DNA from: an uncultured Terriglobus sp.
GTDB lineage: Bacteria; Acidobacteriota; Terriglobia; Terriglobales; Acidobacteriaceae
DNA: 33,170 bases
Assembly (NCBI GenBank): GCA_937873305.1
Contig: CALMOM010000197.1
Location: 1 to 33,170 of the forward strand
Direction of reading: 5' to 3'
The position numbers and the translations under genes are program-made. The notes under the pieces are model-generated. The model had not been told where the DNA came from. It worked only from the letters and a program-made list of their open reading frames with translations, and did no database searches. The first letter of the stretch is position 1, and each line of letters opens with the position of its first letter. Shown piece by piece: positions 23,669 through 32,813 of this stretch.

Positions 23669-24550
23669 TCATTCCGATGCTTTCCCAAGCTCGTTGAGTT
23701 CGGCAATGATGTCTTCCGGCAACTTGAGTGATGAGGCTTCTATGTTCTCGCGCAGGTGCTGTGCGGACGATGTGCCCGGGATCAGCACGACATTGGAGGC
23801 ACGTTGCAGTAACCAGGCCAAGGCAACCGCAAGGGGCGTTCGCTCAAGCGAGGTCGCAGCGCGATCCAACACTGAAGACTGTATGGGAGAGTAGCCTCCT
23901 AAGGGGAAAAATGGAACGTAGGCCACGCCCTCTCCCTCGAGCTGGTCGATGAAGGCGTCGTCTTCACGATGGGCTAAGTTGTAATGATTCTGTACGCAAA
24001 TGATGTTCGCGATCCGTCGCCCCTCCTCATATTGTTCCGGGGAAACATTGCTCAAGCCAATGTGCCGAACGAGACCCTCGCGTTGCATCGCCACAAGTGC
24101 CGACAGCGGTTCGGCGATGGAGCCCTCGTCGGGCGCAAACAACCCACCCACGCGCAGGTTCACCAAGTGCAGGGTTTCAAGCTTCAGGTTGCGGAGGTTG
24201 TCCCCCACGGAGGCTCGAATACTCGCAGGGCTACGATCTGGGTTCCAGGACCCGTCTTCTCCGCGCCGTGATCCGACCTTCGTAGCGATGGTCAGATTTT
24301 CCGGATACGGATAGAGTGCCCTTTGTATGATCTGGTTCGTGATGTGCGGACCGTATACATCGCTGGTGTCGATATGATCGACCCCTGATTGTACGGCGGC
24401 TCGCAAGACGCCAATCGCTGCGTCGATGTCCTTCGGAGGCCCAAACACATTTGGTCCGGCCAGTTGCATTGCTCCATACCCAAGTCGGTGCACCGTCGTG
24501 GCCGAGTTTGCGAAGGTAAACGTACCGCCAAGATTTGCTGTTGCCATCAT
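23669..24550 (-). CDS. Aldo/keto reductase
   Basis: This 293-aa aldo/keto reductase is a TIM-barrel NADPH-dependent carbonyl reductase. The opening RLGYGAMQLAGPNVFGPP and HIDTSDVYGPH (catalytic Asp and Tyr), then TIATKVG (catalytic Lys), fit the pyridoxine dehydrogenase/oxidoreductase subgroup. At the usual catalytic histidine position the sequence has LHLVNLRVGG, i.e. Asn, as seen in this subgroup. C-terminal VVLIPGTSSAQHLREN is the NADPH-binding stretch. ATG at 24550 has AGAGGA upstream; an upstream in-frame ATG at 24613 would run into the TetR promoter. It is divergent from TetR at 24617 with 66 nt between, and is its probable target. Confidence 0.92.
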   Translation of the reverse strand: MMATANLGGTFTFANSATTVHRLGYGAMQLAGPNVFGPPKDIDAAIGVLRAAVQSGVDHIDTSDVYGPHITNQIIQRALYPYPENLTIATKVGSRRGEDGSWNPDRSPASIRASVGDNLRNLKLETLHLVNLRVGGLFAPDEGSIAEPLSALVAMQREGLVRHIGLSNVSPEQYEEGRRIANIICVQNHYNLAHREDDAFIDQLEGEGVAYVPFFPLGGYSPIQSSVLDRAATSLERTPLAVALAWLLQRASNVVLIPGTSSAQHLRENIEASSLKLPEDIIAELNELGKASE

Positions 24551-24616
24551 TTGAGTTCCTCTCTTTACCGCTGGATAATTAGATGAACCAAGGCTCAGGT
24601 TCGAGGGTCGCATTCT

Positions 24617-25258
24617 ATGGCAGCAGCCGAAGCAGTTCTAAACCCAAGAAAAACGCCTATACAGGTGCGCTCCCAAGCCAGCGTGAACGCGATCCTACAG
24701 GCGACAGTTCAGGTTTTGCGAAAGGAAGGCCTTGCAAAACTAACGACAAAAAAGATAGCGGCACGTGCCGGTGTCTCGATTGGAACGCTCTACCAATATT
24801 TCCCAAATAAGAATGCGCTGCTCCATCTCCTCCTCAGGCAGCAGTTGGCCTCCTTTGAGTTACACTTCGGCGACGCCTGCATGGAGGTGCGTGGAAGGAA
24901 GCTCGCTGAAATGGCCGAAGTGCTGGCTTCAGCCTTTGTCAAGAGCAAGTTTGGGGACGCAGAGACAAGCATTCCCCTGTACGCCGCAGCAGGTAACTGC
25001 GATGGATGCCGCCGCATGCGGATGCGAACTGCCAAGGTGCTAGCGGGCACAATTTCATCGGCTTCCGACCGAACAGTGGCCGATCCTCCCAGGGTTGCCA
25101 GAATGCTCTTTAGTGCAATGGCTGGGATCAGCAGGGACATAGTAGCTGCTGGGCTAAACCGGGGTACGATGAGCGAGATGGAACAGGAACTGGCGCAGCT
25201 GCTTCGCGCTTACCTACTTGGTTCCTCCACAGCGCCAGCCGTCAATACACTAAGTTGA
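24617..25258 (+). CDS. TetR-family transcriptional regulator
   Basis: This 213-aa repressor has a clear N-terminal helix-turn-helix (LTTKKIAARAGVSIGTLYQYFPNKNALLHLLL, about 41-72), preceded by RSQASVNAILQATVQVLRKEG, the opening of the family's first helices. The C-terminal ligand domain is not assignable. It is divergent from the aldo/keto reductase, which it probably represses. ATG at 24617 has only a weak GAGGG site upstream. It is the last gene before the defence island. Confidence 0.92.
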   Translation: MAAAEAVLNPRKTPIQVRSQASVNAILQATVQVLRKEGLAKLTTKKIAARAGVSIGTLYQYFPNKNALLHLLLRQQLASFELHFGDACMEVRGRKLAEMAEVLASAFVKSKFGDAETSIPLYAAAGNCDGCRRMRMRTAKVLAGTISSASDRTVADPPRVARMLFSAMAGISRDIVAAGLNRGTMSEMEQELAQLLRAYLLGSSTAPAVNTLS

Positions 25259-25535
25259 AGCTCGGCTCTGTCACTTTCATCCTTCTGAGATCGAAGGATC
25301 GCTTTTGCGCCTGGGGAGATCACGTTCACAAAGCCACGGCACCCAATAGATTTATCAGCAGATTGCAACAACATCCGTCTACTCTTCCGACAACTCGAGC
25401 ATGCCTTTGTCGCGTTCTCGTTTAGGATGGTTTGTGAGAACATCAAGAGGACCCCAAAGATAGCTGCTTTTGCTCGAATTCAGGTGTACCAATGTCCTGA
25501 TAGGGTAAACCTCAATAATACGGAGTCTCAATAGC

Positions 25536-26692
25536 ATGGCCGAACCAACTGCACATTCTGAGCAGGTTGAGTTTTCGACAGAGATGAAGTTCAGACGTTA
25601 CTTCACCATGCATCCAGATCCCCTGTTCGAGGCGCGATACCCGGGGCGTTTGGAAAGCGCAGACTTTGACGATGTTGTCTTTTCAGATGCCGTCCTTTCC
25701 TTGAAGAACGCCATCAACGAAGCACACGACAGAAACTGGAGCCAACTCCAGGTTCCTGACGGTATCAAGGGGCTTCATCTCGATTACCTGGACTCGGCCG
25801 AACGCAATGCCTTCGCATTCTATGTCGACGATCTTGCATGCATCGCTATCACTAAAGCTGCAGTGACGAAGGTGTTGCGGATAGCAACCAGCATGTCCAA
25901 TTCACCATTGGTAGGTGAGTGCCTTGGAGTACAAGAAGGTTTCGATCCAGCCGCAGTCCCAGGGGCTGTCAACCTTACAGGCGCTCTATTTACAACCATC
26001 ATGCAGGTGCTATCTAGTCACGAAATCGGTCATATATTCCACGGGCACTGTTTTGAGACTGCCCGCAGTCTGCCCTTGATGAGGACCGTTCTACTGAAGT
26101 ACCGTGCTTCAGTGACAATGTTGAGCACAGCTTGCGATCACAGGCAATGGAAGTCGAAGCCGATGGATACTCAGCTCACATGATCGTCCAGAACTTATTT
26201 GACGGCATAATGGGCAATGCTCTTCACCAGTATTTAAGGTCGACTCTACCGCTTGATGAATTCGTTCTGACGTTCCTGCTTCTGTCGGCCGGAGGTCTCT
26301 TCTATCTCTGGTCAGCACGCAGCTTTGATGAGCAAAGAGTTTACCTGTGCGATCATCCTTTCGCCCTCATGCGCATGAACGTCTACATGACTGATATGAA
26401 TGGGTGGCTTAAAGGACACCAACCAAAACTGCAGAATTGGGGAACGATACCGCAATTTCAGCGCATTATGGAAGCCGTAGCTTCCGCCTATCCCAACGAT
26501 CTCCCACGCACCATATGGGAGCGGCAAGGTCACTTTCTTCTGAGTTCTGACGGTCACACCTACAGAAATCGCCTCTACGCAAAGCGAGACAAGGAGCTCC
26601 GCCCTGAGATGACAGCCCACAAATGGGAGGTGATTAGAGGTTCTGAAACGAGTGTCGAGGATGCTGGTCCACGGCAAGCAGACAAAGATTAG
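25536..26692 (+). pseudogene. HExxH zinc metallopeptidase, split by a frameshift
   Basis: Two overlapping frames (25536-26183 and 26132-26692) together make one protein of about 385 aa. The first part ends after SSHEIGHIFHGHCFE, the zinc-binding HExxH helix. The second has QAMEVEADGYSAH, the downstream Glu/Asp motif that supplies the third metal ligand. Joining them needs one added base between about 26055 and 26090, possibly in a C-run, which gives an uninterrupted DEDRSTEVPCFSDNVEHSLRSQAME linker. The protein is soluble apart from one hydrophobic stretch (LTFLLLSAGGLFYL). The fold resembles ImmA or Lit-type peptidases but family membership is unproven. It converges tail-to-tail on the PD-(D/E)XK gene, overlapping it by 4 nt, which suggests a link to the defence system. 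It is broken as sequenced, unless the missing base is an error. Confidence 0.75.
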
Positions 26693-27684
26693 ACCGCCAT
26701 CTTTTCAGCCAGACAGTAGGCTTCCTTTGCCTCTGGTTCGAGTTCTGACGGCTGAACAGGCTCTACCCCAGAAAAGTCGCTTGTAAAGTGGACCGCACTC
26801 ACTCCCACCGGCAGTTCACCCCGAATAGACGGAATCTCCGATGCTCGGAACAGACGGAAGCTGTCCCGGCTAAGGGCAATGTCGAACTGAACTACTAGAG
26901 ACGGTTGCAGGGAACTTCCTAAAGTTGCAGCGGTTTGCTCCTGCAGTTTGATGAGTAGGTCCGGACTCACAGCCAACATCGCTTCGAGTTCGTTGAGTAG
27001 CTCCCTGAGTGACAATCCACTTCCTACTCGTTCTACGAACAGAGAGGCGATCACCGCCACAGTTCCTGCTGGCGGGTTGGCCTGTTCAAATGACAGTATG
27101 TGCGACCTCAGTCGTCCAGTTGTTGTTTTGACATCCAGGCGAAGAGGACCGCCTGAGAAGTCAAATCGTGACTGGGGATCAGCCCTCCACATCTCAGCCA
27201 TCGCTATCGGGTCTGTACTCCTCCAGATTGTGAACAGCTCACCGAACAGGCCATTCACTGAACGTGTTGGAGGGCGTAGCAACTTCTGGAACAGCGAAGC
27301 GATACGGTTCGCAGCTCTCCATAGATTGTCTGGGTCGGGCTGCGGCCCTACTAGGCCAATCAGGCTGCCGCAGACCGACAGGAAGAACCTGACCGTTTCC
27401 TCATCCTGCGCGGGACACACAATAACGGCAATGCGTGCTGACGTTGGCGTTGAGTCCTGGTCTTGCAGCGTGCACAGCACCGAGAAGTATGCTTCAAACG
27501 CCTGCAGCTTGATTGCCGGGAAGGACCTTCCACTGCTCGCAGTTCGCACGAGCAGTGCCGGCCTAGAAGCACCGTCCTTTCCGATCAAATAGGAGGCCGC
27601 TCCTTCGACCTCCCGGACAGAGTAGGTCGAACCACCCTCAATAGCTGGGACGGGTAACGCGTCGTAAACCAGATGGAGATCCAC
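26689..27684 (-). CDS. PD-(D/E)XK motif protein (DUF4420-like)
   Basis: This 331-aa protein has the nuclease-fold signature GLFGELFTIW (Glu about 149) and RFDFSGGPLRLDVKTTTG (Asp-x-Lys at about 184-186), as in the DUF4420/PD-(D/E)XK family associated with Z1 and GHKL restriction systems. It is the presumed nuclease of the operon. The start is GTG at 27684, one base after the Z1 stop and with AAAGGG upstream; a longer frame to 27765 lies wholly inside the Z1 gene. It is the last gene of the minus-strand operon. Its stop overlaps the 3' end of the metallopeptidase gene by 4 nt. Confidence 0.85.
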   Translation of the reverse strand: MDLHLVYDALPVPAIEGGSTYSVREVEGAASYLIGKDGASRPALLVRTASSGRSFPAIKLQAFEAYFSVLCTLQDQDSTPTSARIAVIVCPAQDEETVRFFLSVCGSLIGLVGPQPDPDNLWRAANRIASLFQKLLRPPTRSVNGLFGELFTIWRSTDPIAMAEMWRADPQSRFDFSGGPLRLDVKTTTGRLRSHILSFEQANPPAGTVAVIASLFVERVGSGLSLRELLNELEAMLAVSPDLLIKLQEQTAATLGSSLQPSLVVQFDIALSRDSFRLFRASEIPSIRGELPVGVSAVHFTSDFSGVEPVQPSELEPEAKEAYCLAEKMAV

Positions 27685-27685
27685 G

Positions 27686-29905
27686 CTACCCTTTCGGCTG
27701 CACCAGCCAACCCTCAGCCATACGAGCGGGCACCCATGTAGAGATGACACGCACGTCGGTCGCAACGGTCACATCCTGACCGTCATTCTCCTGCAACAGA
27801 TCGAGGCTATGCAACTGAATCGTAATTTGATCGTCAAAGCGAATCTCCCTATCACCGGGGTACACCTTCCCCCTTTGAGACGGTGGGCTCACTGGAGCTG
27901 CGCCTTGGTAGAGATTCGACACCTCCCCATCATCATTCACAGTTCGAGAGCGCCGAGGACTCGCATCCGCACTCATCAGAACGATCCGGCAAGTCTCATC
28001 AGGATTCTTTTCGAGCGCTGTGACGAGTTGCAACAGAAAGCCGGTGTACTCCTGCGAATCCATGGAGTTCACAATCATGTACCTTGACAGCAAGCCTTCC
28101 AAAGCGACTGACAGCGGTACTTCACCGCTAACCTTGTGTCGCATTGCGACCGTTCGCTTCGGATCGCCATCCATGTCTGCGAAAGAGATCGTGGCAGTAA
28201 ATGCGTCTATGATGTTGCGATTCTCTGCAAGGACCGCCTCCGAAACGTTCACCACGCTGGGAGCGACCCATTTGTTCGAGAACTCCCCCTGCATATAGGG
28301 CAGAGCCAACACGCTCTGTCGGCAGGGTTTCAGGCTCTTGTCCAAGATGAAAGCACGCTTCCACTCTTTCAGGCTGCGATCTCTACCTTGGAAATCCTTC
28401 AGTTGCCCCCGCACATCCTCTTCATGCACGACGTATGCGTCAAAAACGTCGATCGTGCCTTGCTCTAGATACACACGGCAGAACCCTAAGTAGGGTCGCT
28501 TGTAACCAAAGAATCGTGCTCGCTGCTGCACAGTGTCAGCATGGCCAACGCCTTTGCCACGAGGCATGTACGTCACAGTGAGCCCTTCAACTGTGAAACC
28601 TCGGTCCATGGCTTGGCCTCCCACAAGAATCCACCCATAGGTATGTCCCCAAGCAATTTTCGGAGTCTGACCACCTTTCGAATTGACCTGTTCATAGCTT
28701 GTCTCTCGCATCGCTCGACGGAGCGTCTTGGCAATCTGTTCAAAATCCTCCATCGCTTCGCCAGCAGTCTCCTTCAGGTCAAGGTAGGCTGCACGGAACT
28801 CCTCGATCAGATCGAGCCTGTCCGGGTCATCTTCCGAGAGCGCTAACACTCGCTTCCAACCCTCAAAGGCATCTCTCACCCAACGAAAATACTCTTGGTG
28901 TTGCATCGTCAGTTGAGAAGGGTGAACCAACATCGACCGATTGCCGGTGCCACTACTCTTCTGCAGCCCTGCCGCAACTCCTAAAAGGAAAACGCGAAGC
29001 GCCTGCAGGAGTGATTCGGGAGGTCCTGTGAGTTGGTTCGTTTTGGTTGGTACATCTTGCGGTGGTATCACGCGTATGTACCTGCGGTCGTCGAAAAACT
29101 CACGGCCCCCGACGTATGCCGAACCTGGCTCAATAACGCGAACGAAGGTGGGGGACAAAGAATCTATGAGACTGATGAGCAGCGGAGCCTGCGGCGTGGC
29201 TGTGTATTGGAGGTATGTGTGATTCGGCAGCACTGCTCTCAAACTCATCACAGCACTGTAGGTAGAGCTTTCACTAGCCTTTGTCACAGCAGTATTCAGG
29301 CTCGCCTGGTCGGCTTCGTCGTCGATGATGAGGGTCGGAACACCAGCCATGCCGACCTTCTCAAGCAGTTCCGTCAGGTAGGCCAGTCTTCTGAAGTTCT
29401 TGAGAACCGTAATAAGGACTGTCTTCCGTCCTTCGGGCGGGATGTCCCCTTCCCGCCATTCCTCAAGAACATTCTTAATGCGCTGTCGGGTCGCATCATC
29501 ATCGTTGGGATTTGTGAACTGTAACCAACGTCTCGCGCGAGAAGGGTCATCCAGTTGCAGATCTCGCCTGAGGCGGTCCGTGGATTGTCCCAAGAGCGGG
29601 TTCGACGTGCCAGCGACAACGATCACTACTTGTATCTGGTTATCTCTAGCGAGAGCGGTTACCGCCTCAAACGACATCGTCTTTCCGCTTTGTACATACC
29701 CGACAACAAGCCCGGTCTCAGACCCGTTTGCTGCACTCGGGGGCGTGCCACGACTAAGAATAGCCAAGGCGTCGTCTCGAACAGAATCGCGGCTCTCTGA
29801 GGGAACTACCCGGTCGAGGAAGTCCATCCCCTCAGGGCCTATATTCATCTCGTTCTCGCCTGCGAGGGCTCCAACTCCGATAGTCACAGTTTTCGTTTCT
29901 TGCAT
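27686..29905 (-). CDS. Z1-domain superfamily II ATPase/helicase-like restriction protein
   Basis: This 739-aa Z1-domain protein has Walker A GYVQSGKT (69-76), a DDEAD box (195-199, IIDDEADQ) and the YTATP motif (234-238). A helicase-like C-terminal lobe follows, with GGQAMDRGFTVEGLTVTYMPRGKG then ADTVQQRARFFGYKR (arginine finger region, about 455-505). It probably translocates on or remodels foreign DNA for cleavage. AAGGGAG precedes ATG 29905, and the gene begins 9 nt after the GHKL ATPase stop, so they are cotranscribed. Z1 proteins are known from GHKL-linked restriction-modification loci. Confidence 0.92.
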   Translation of the reverse strand: MQETKTVTIGVGALAGENEMNIGPEGMDFLDRVVPSESRDSVRDDALAILSRGTPPSAANGSETGLVVGYVQSGKTMSFEAVTALARDNQIQVVIVVAGTSNPLLGQSTDRLRRDLQLDDPSRARRWLQFTNPNDDDATRQRIKNVLEEWREGDIPPEGRKTVLITVLKNFRRLAYLTELLEKVGMAGVPTLIIDDEADQASLNTAVTKASESSTYSAVMSLRAVLPNHTYLQYTATPQAPLLISLIDSLSPTFVRVIEPGSAYVGGREFFDDRRYIRVIPPQDVPTKTNQLTGPPESLLQALRVFLLGVAAGLQKSSGTGNRSMLVHPSQLTMQHQEYFRWVRDAFEGWKRVLALSEDDPDRLDLIEEFRAAYLDLKETAGEAMEDFEQIAKTLRRAMRETSYEQVNSKGGQTPKIAWGHTYGWILVGGQAMDRGFTVEGLTVTYMPRGKGVGHADTVQQRARFFGYKRPYLGFCRVYLEQGTIDVFDAYVVHEEDVRGQLKDFQGRDRSLKEWKRAFILDKSLKPCRQSVLALPYMQGEFSNKWVAPSVVNVSEAVLAENRNIIDAFTATISFADMDGDPKRTVAMRHKVSGEVPLSVALEGLLSRYMIVNSMDSQEYTGFLLQLVTALEKNPDETCRIVLMSADASPRRSRTVNDDGEVSNLYQGAAPVSPPSQRGKVYPGDREIRFDDQITIQLHSLDLLQENDGQDVTVATDVRVISTWVPARMAEGWLVQPKG

Positions 29906-29914
29906 GCTGCTCCC

Positions 29915-31447
29915 TTAAAGATCGGACAAGACCTCAAGAAGTATGTCGTTCACATTCCGCCGCACTGTTCCTGCTTGCTTGACACCAACATCGCGGGCCG
30001 TGACCTCTGCTAATGCGAGAGCAGCTCCAACCCGTAACAACGCCTCCACATCCTCACTGTCGCCCTGGGCGAAGCGCACCATGAACGGATGAACAATCGA
30101 CATTCGGATTTGCAGTTCACGAGGGTTTGTGGAACTCGGGCTTGCCTGAGCGACCACAAGCCACTGGCTCTCTCCGGGATCGTCGGTGATCTCTATGTTT
30201 ATGATCCACGGCTGTTCTCGAAACATGAACTGCAATTTTCGTTGCGCAAGAGGCTTGGGAAGATCATTGTTTATCGCGCCGGTTTCCACCGGAACAGCAT
30301 CGGCCAACGCAGGAAGGGCCGACTCCAGTTTCGTTTCCATCGCCGCCGCCGTACCGGTGACGGCGTGCCGAGCGCTTTTCTCAAGTTGAGCCTTGGACTC
30401 CCGAACGCGATAGTTTTCAGCCTGTCGTAGGAGAGGCAGTTCGTCACTATCAAGGTGATCTCTCAGCAACTCAAGAAATGGCTCTTCGTTCTCATCCCAC
30501 CGGAAGCCATCCTTCGTGTGGCTTACGTCGAATCCATGTAGATTCAACTCTCCAAAGAGACGCTGATAGCGATAGCTGTTTGAGCTTCCAAATACCTGAC
30601 TAGGACGGTAGCCCTCATCCCCGCTTCCTTGCACTACGCGATTACGCCGGAACAGCGCAAACCCAGCCTTTTCGAGCTTTGCTGTAGCTCGCAGCGCGGC
30701 GAAACCATCCACGCGAAGCCCTTCGCCAAGATCAAACGAAATCTCCTTACGCCATAAAAGAGGGGGTCCGTTCTTATCTTTGTACGATGGTGCAAGAAGA
30801 ACCTTCGGTTCCTCGTAAGCCAGCACTTCATTGTTGAAGCGCAGTTCGAGGTCTCCGTTTCTGATAAACACTCGATAGATGTCGGCCAGATGCTCCTTGA
30901 GCTTGCTAACCGTTCGCCCGGTAGGCATCTGGAAAACATTGTTGAGGATGATCTCGGTGTAATGTCGCTCGGCACGTTCTGGTGCCTGCTTGATGGTCAA
31001 CTCAGATATGTCGTCACGGACGATCTGAGCAATGTCGAACGCGACCGTTCGGACAGCCGTTTCACCTAAAGCCGAAGTGCGGACCGACCAGTTGGGAGCG
31101 AACCAGCACGCCGCACTCTTCATACCCATGCCGAACTCAGACAGCCCCGTCCGGTCTGCCGGCATGGCTGCAGGCCGAAATGCTCTTGGGTACTCTCCCG
31201 TTGCGATTCCCGCGGCATTGTCGCGGATGCGAATTTGAGGAGGATTGGTGTTGGGATCCAGGTCGATGGTGACCCTGAGCTTCATGCTTGTACCGTCAAC
31301 AGCTTGCAATGCAGCCTTGTTCGCAAGGTAGCTCTGGACGGAGTTGTCCACAAACTCGCTAAGAGCGAACCACGGTTTGTAGTTCAGATAGCGCAGAATG
31401 CCGAGCACACTCACGCCAGGGCTGATGTTGACCTTTTCTTCTGTCAT
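29915..31447 (-). CDS. GHKL ATPase (paraMORC/MutL-like) of a restriction system
   Basis: This roughly 510-aa GHKL ATPase has the N-box EFVDNSVQ (Glu31, Asp34, Asn35), the G1 box RDNAAGI (Asp76-Gly80) and the G2 box GLSEFGMGMKSAA (about 101-113), the Bergerat ATP-binding fold of MutL, Hsp90 and MORC. A transducer (S5-like) domain and a long C-terminal region follow. ATG at 31447 gives MTEEKVNISPGVSVL. A TTG at 31468 that overlaps the methyltransferase stop by 4 nt would add seven residues; neither has a good ribosome site, so translational coupling is likely. In paraMORC systems such ATPases work with a helicase, a nuclease and a methyltransferase, all present here. Confidence 0.9.
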   Translation of the reverse strand: MTEEKVNISPGVSVLGILRYLNYKPWFALSEFVDNSVQSYLANKAALQAVDGTSMKLRVTIDLDPNTNPPQIRIRDNAAGIATGEYPRAFRPAAMPADRTGLSEFGMGMKSAACWFAPNWSVRTSALGETAVRTVAFDIAQIVRDDISELTIKQAPERAERHYTEIILNNVFQMPTGRTVSKLKEHLADIYRVFIRNGDLELRFNNEVLAYEEPKVLLAPSYKDKNGPPLLWRKEISFDLGEGLRVDGFAALRATAKLEKAGFALFRRNRVVQGSGDEGYRPSQVFGSSNSYRYQRLFGELNLHGFDVSHTKDGFRWDENEEPFLELLRDHLDSDELPLLRQAENYRVRESKAQLEKSARHAVTGTAAAMETKLESALPALADAVPVETGAINNDLPKPLAQRKLQFMFREQPWIINIEITDDPGESQWLVVAQASPSSTNPRELQIRMSIVHPFMVRFAQGDSEDVEALLRVGAALALAEVTARDVGVKQAGTVRRNVNDILLEVLSDL

Positions 31448-31464
31448 AGGAGAGATCGAGCAGT

Positions 31465-32778
31465 TCAAGCATTCAAGGCTGGACTAGCAGCCATCAGAGC
31501 GGTAATCATTTCCTTTACGACGTGGGCATTGACAGCATTACCAAGTGCTTTGTAGGCCCGGGTGTGCGCATTAGGCAAGTGCTCCAGAGAGCCCAGACTT
31601 TGTAGTCGTGCACATTCCCGGGTAGTCATATAACGCTTCTCCCATCCAATAACCGGGACCTGAGTCGTTGTGAAAGCCACGAGTGACGGAGCGCTTGTGG
31701 CACGCTTCACTCGAACCCCAGATGCCCGAAATTGGATCACATGCTCCCAAATGCTTCGGACCTCGCCCTTGCAGTTCCATTCAAACTTCTGCAGGCTGGG
31801 AGCGAACGGCAGAATTTTCGGCAGCCACGGATCAATCCATCTCTGGTTTGCTTTGTAAAAATCCCTGTTCTGTCGAATGAAGTCCACTTTCCATTTAGGA
31901 AACGACTCAACCTCATCTCTGGCGTATGAGGGAAGGGCGTCAATGATCTCTTCCAAAGAGAGGCTCGCTAAGGGCTTGCCGTGGCTCCCACAACTACTGC
32001 GCAGCACTCGCATCGACGCCATGTAAGGCGTGGTGTCCTCGTACGGGTAAGTCGCCCCAAACTCCATCGACCAGATCGGAAACGACGGCAGTTCCTTGCT
32101 CTTCGGAGAGGCATCAAGGAAGCTTTGCCAAACCTTTAAGTTGTCCAGATGATTAGGTGGAACCGCACGTGCTCCAGACGGCTGTGAATCGAGAACAGTC
32201 CGAAGCGAAAGAGCGACAGGAAGCTCTGGCCTGGGAGACTGGAAATTCTCTAACGGTAGGCGTGATCCAACGATAAAGATGCGTTCCCTTATCTGAGGCA
32301 CACCGAAGTGATGCGGAGACAGGTAAGCATAGTCTGTGTTGTAACCCGCACTCGCAAGCTCGTTTTGGAGAATCTGGAACGTTGAGCCCTTCGCGTGTTT
32401 CCCAAGATTTGGAACGTTCTCCAATATGAAGAATCGAGGTTTGTGGTGCTTCAGGATTTTGATGACGTAGTCAAGCAGGTCTCCCCACTTCGGACACTCC
32501 CGACCAGGCTGTGACCCTGCCTTCGAAAACGGCTGGCATGGGGAACCAGCACATAAAATGTCGTGTGCTGGTATGTCTGCAACGTCTACTTTCCGAATGT
32601 CTCCGCTAGGTTTGACGAGAAAATTTTTCTCGTAGAGATCGCGCAGTTCCGGATCGAGTTCGCTCGCGAAGACACATTCGTGTCCTGCCCCAGCCAGGGC
32701 CACGTGGAAGCCACCCAGGCCAGCGAACAGATCAATGAAACGCATCGAATTGGCGGATTGCGACAGGCTAGACCTCAC
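31465..32778 (-). CDS. DNA (cytosine-5) methyltransferase
   Basis: This 437-aa C5-cytosine methyltransferase has motif I FIDLFAGLGGFHVA, motif IV GSPCQPFSKAG with catalytic Cys81, motif VI LENVPN (Glu120), motif VIII QIRERIFIVG and motif X YKALGNAVNAHVV. The target-recognition region lies between VIII and X, so its DNA target cannot be read. It protects host DNA and is first in the operon (methyltransferase, GHKL ATPase, Z1, PD-(D/E)XK). The start used is GTG at 32778; ATG at 32745 opens MRFIDLFAGLGG and is a good alternative. The stop overlaps the possible start of the ATPase gene. Confidence 0.93.
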   Translation of the reverse strand: MRSSLSQSANSMRFIDLFAGLGGFHVALAGAGHECVFASELDPELRDLYEKNFLVKPSGDIRKVDVADIPAHDILCAGSPCQPFSKAGSQPGRECPKWGDLLDYVIKILKHHKPRFFILENVPNLGKHAKGSTFQILQNELASAGYNTDYAYLSPHHFGVPQIRERIFIVGSRLPLENFQSPRPELPVALSLRTVLDSQPSGARAVPPNHLDNLKVWQSFLDASPKSKELPSFPIWSMEFGATYPYEDTTPYMASMRVLRSSCGSHGKPLASLSLEEIIDALPSYARDEVESFPKWKVDFIRQNRDFYKANQRWIDPWLPKILPFAPSLQKFEWNCKGEVRSIWEHVIQFRASGVRVKRATSAPSLVAFTTTQVPVIGWEKRYMTTRECARLQSLGSLEHLPNAHTRAYKALGNAVNAHVVKEMITALMAASPALNA

Positions 32779-32813
32779 AGACGCGATTTACAAACCGAAC
32801 AATCGTTGTGGTT

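Noticed and set aside
25210..25446. 78-codon minus-strand frame with a CSSC pair in the gap before the metallopeptidase
   Set aside because: Overlaps the end of TetR, no ribosome site or recognisable similarity; the 277-bp gap otherwise shows nothing I can name apart from a likely promoter region.
26948..27592. 214-codon plus-strand frame over the PD-(D/E)XK gene
   Set aside because: Antisense shadow; composition and lack of motifs.
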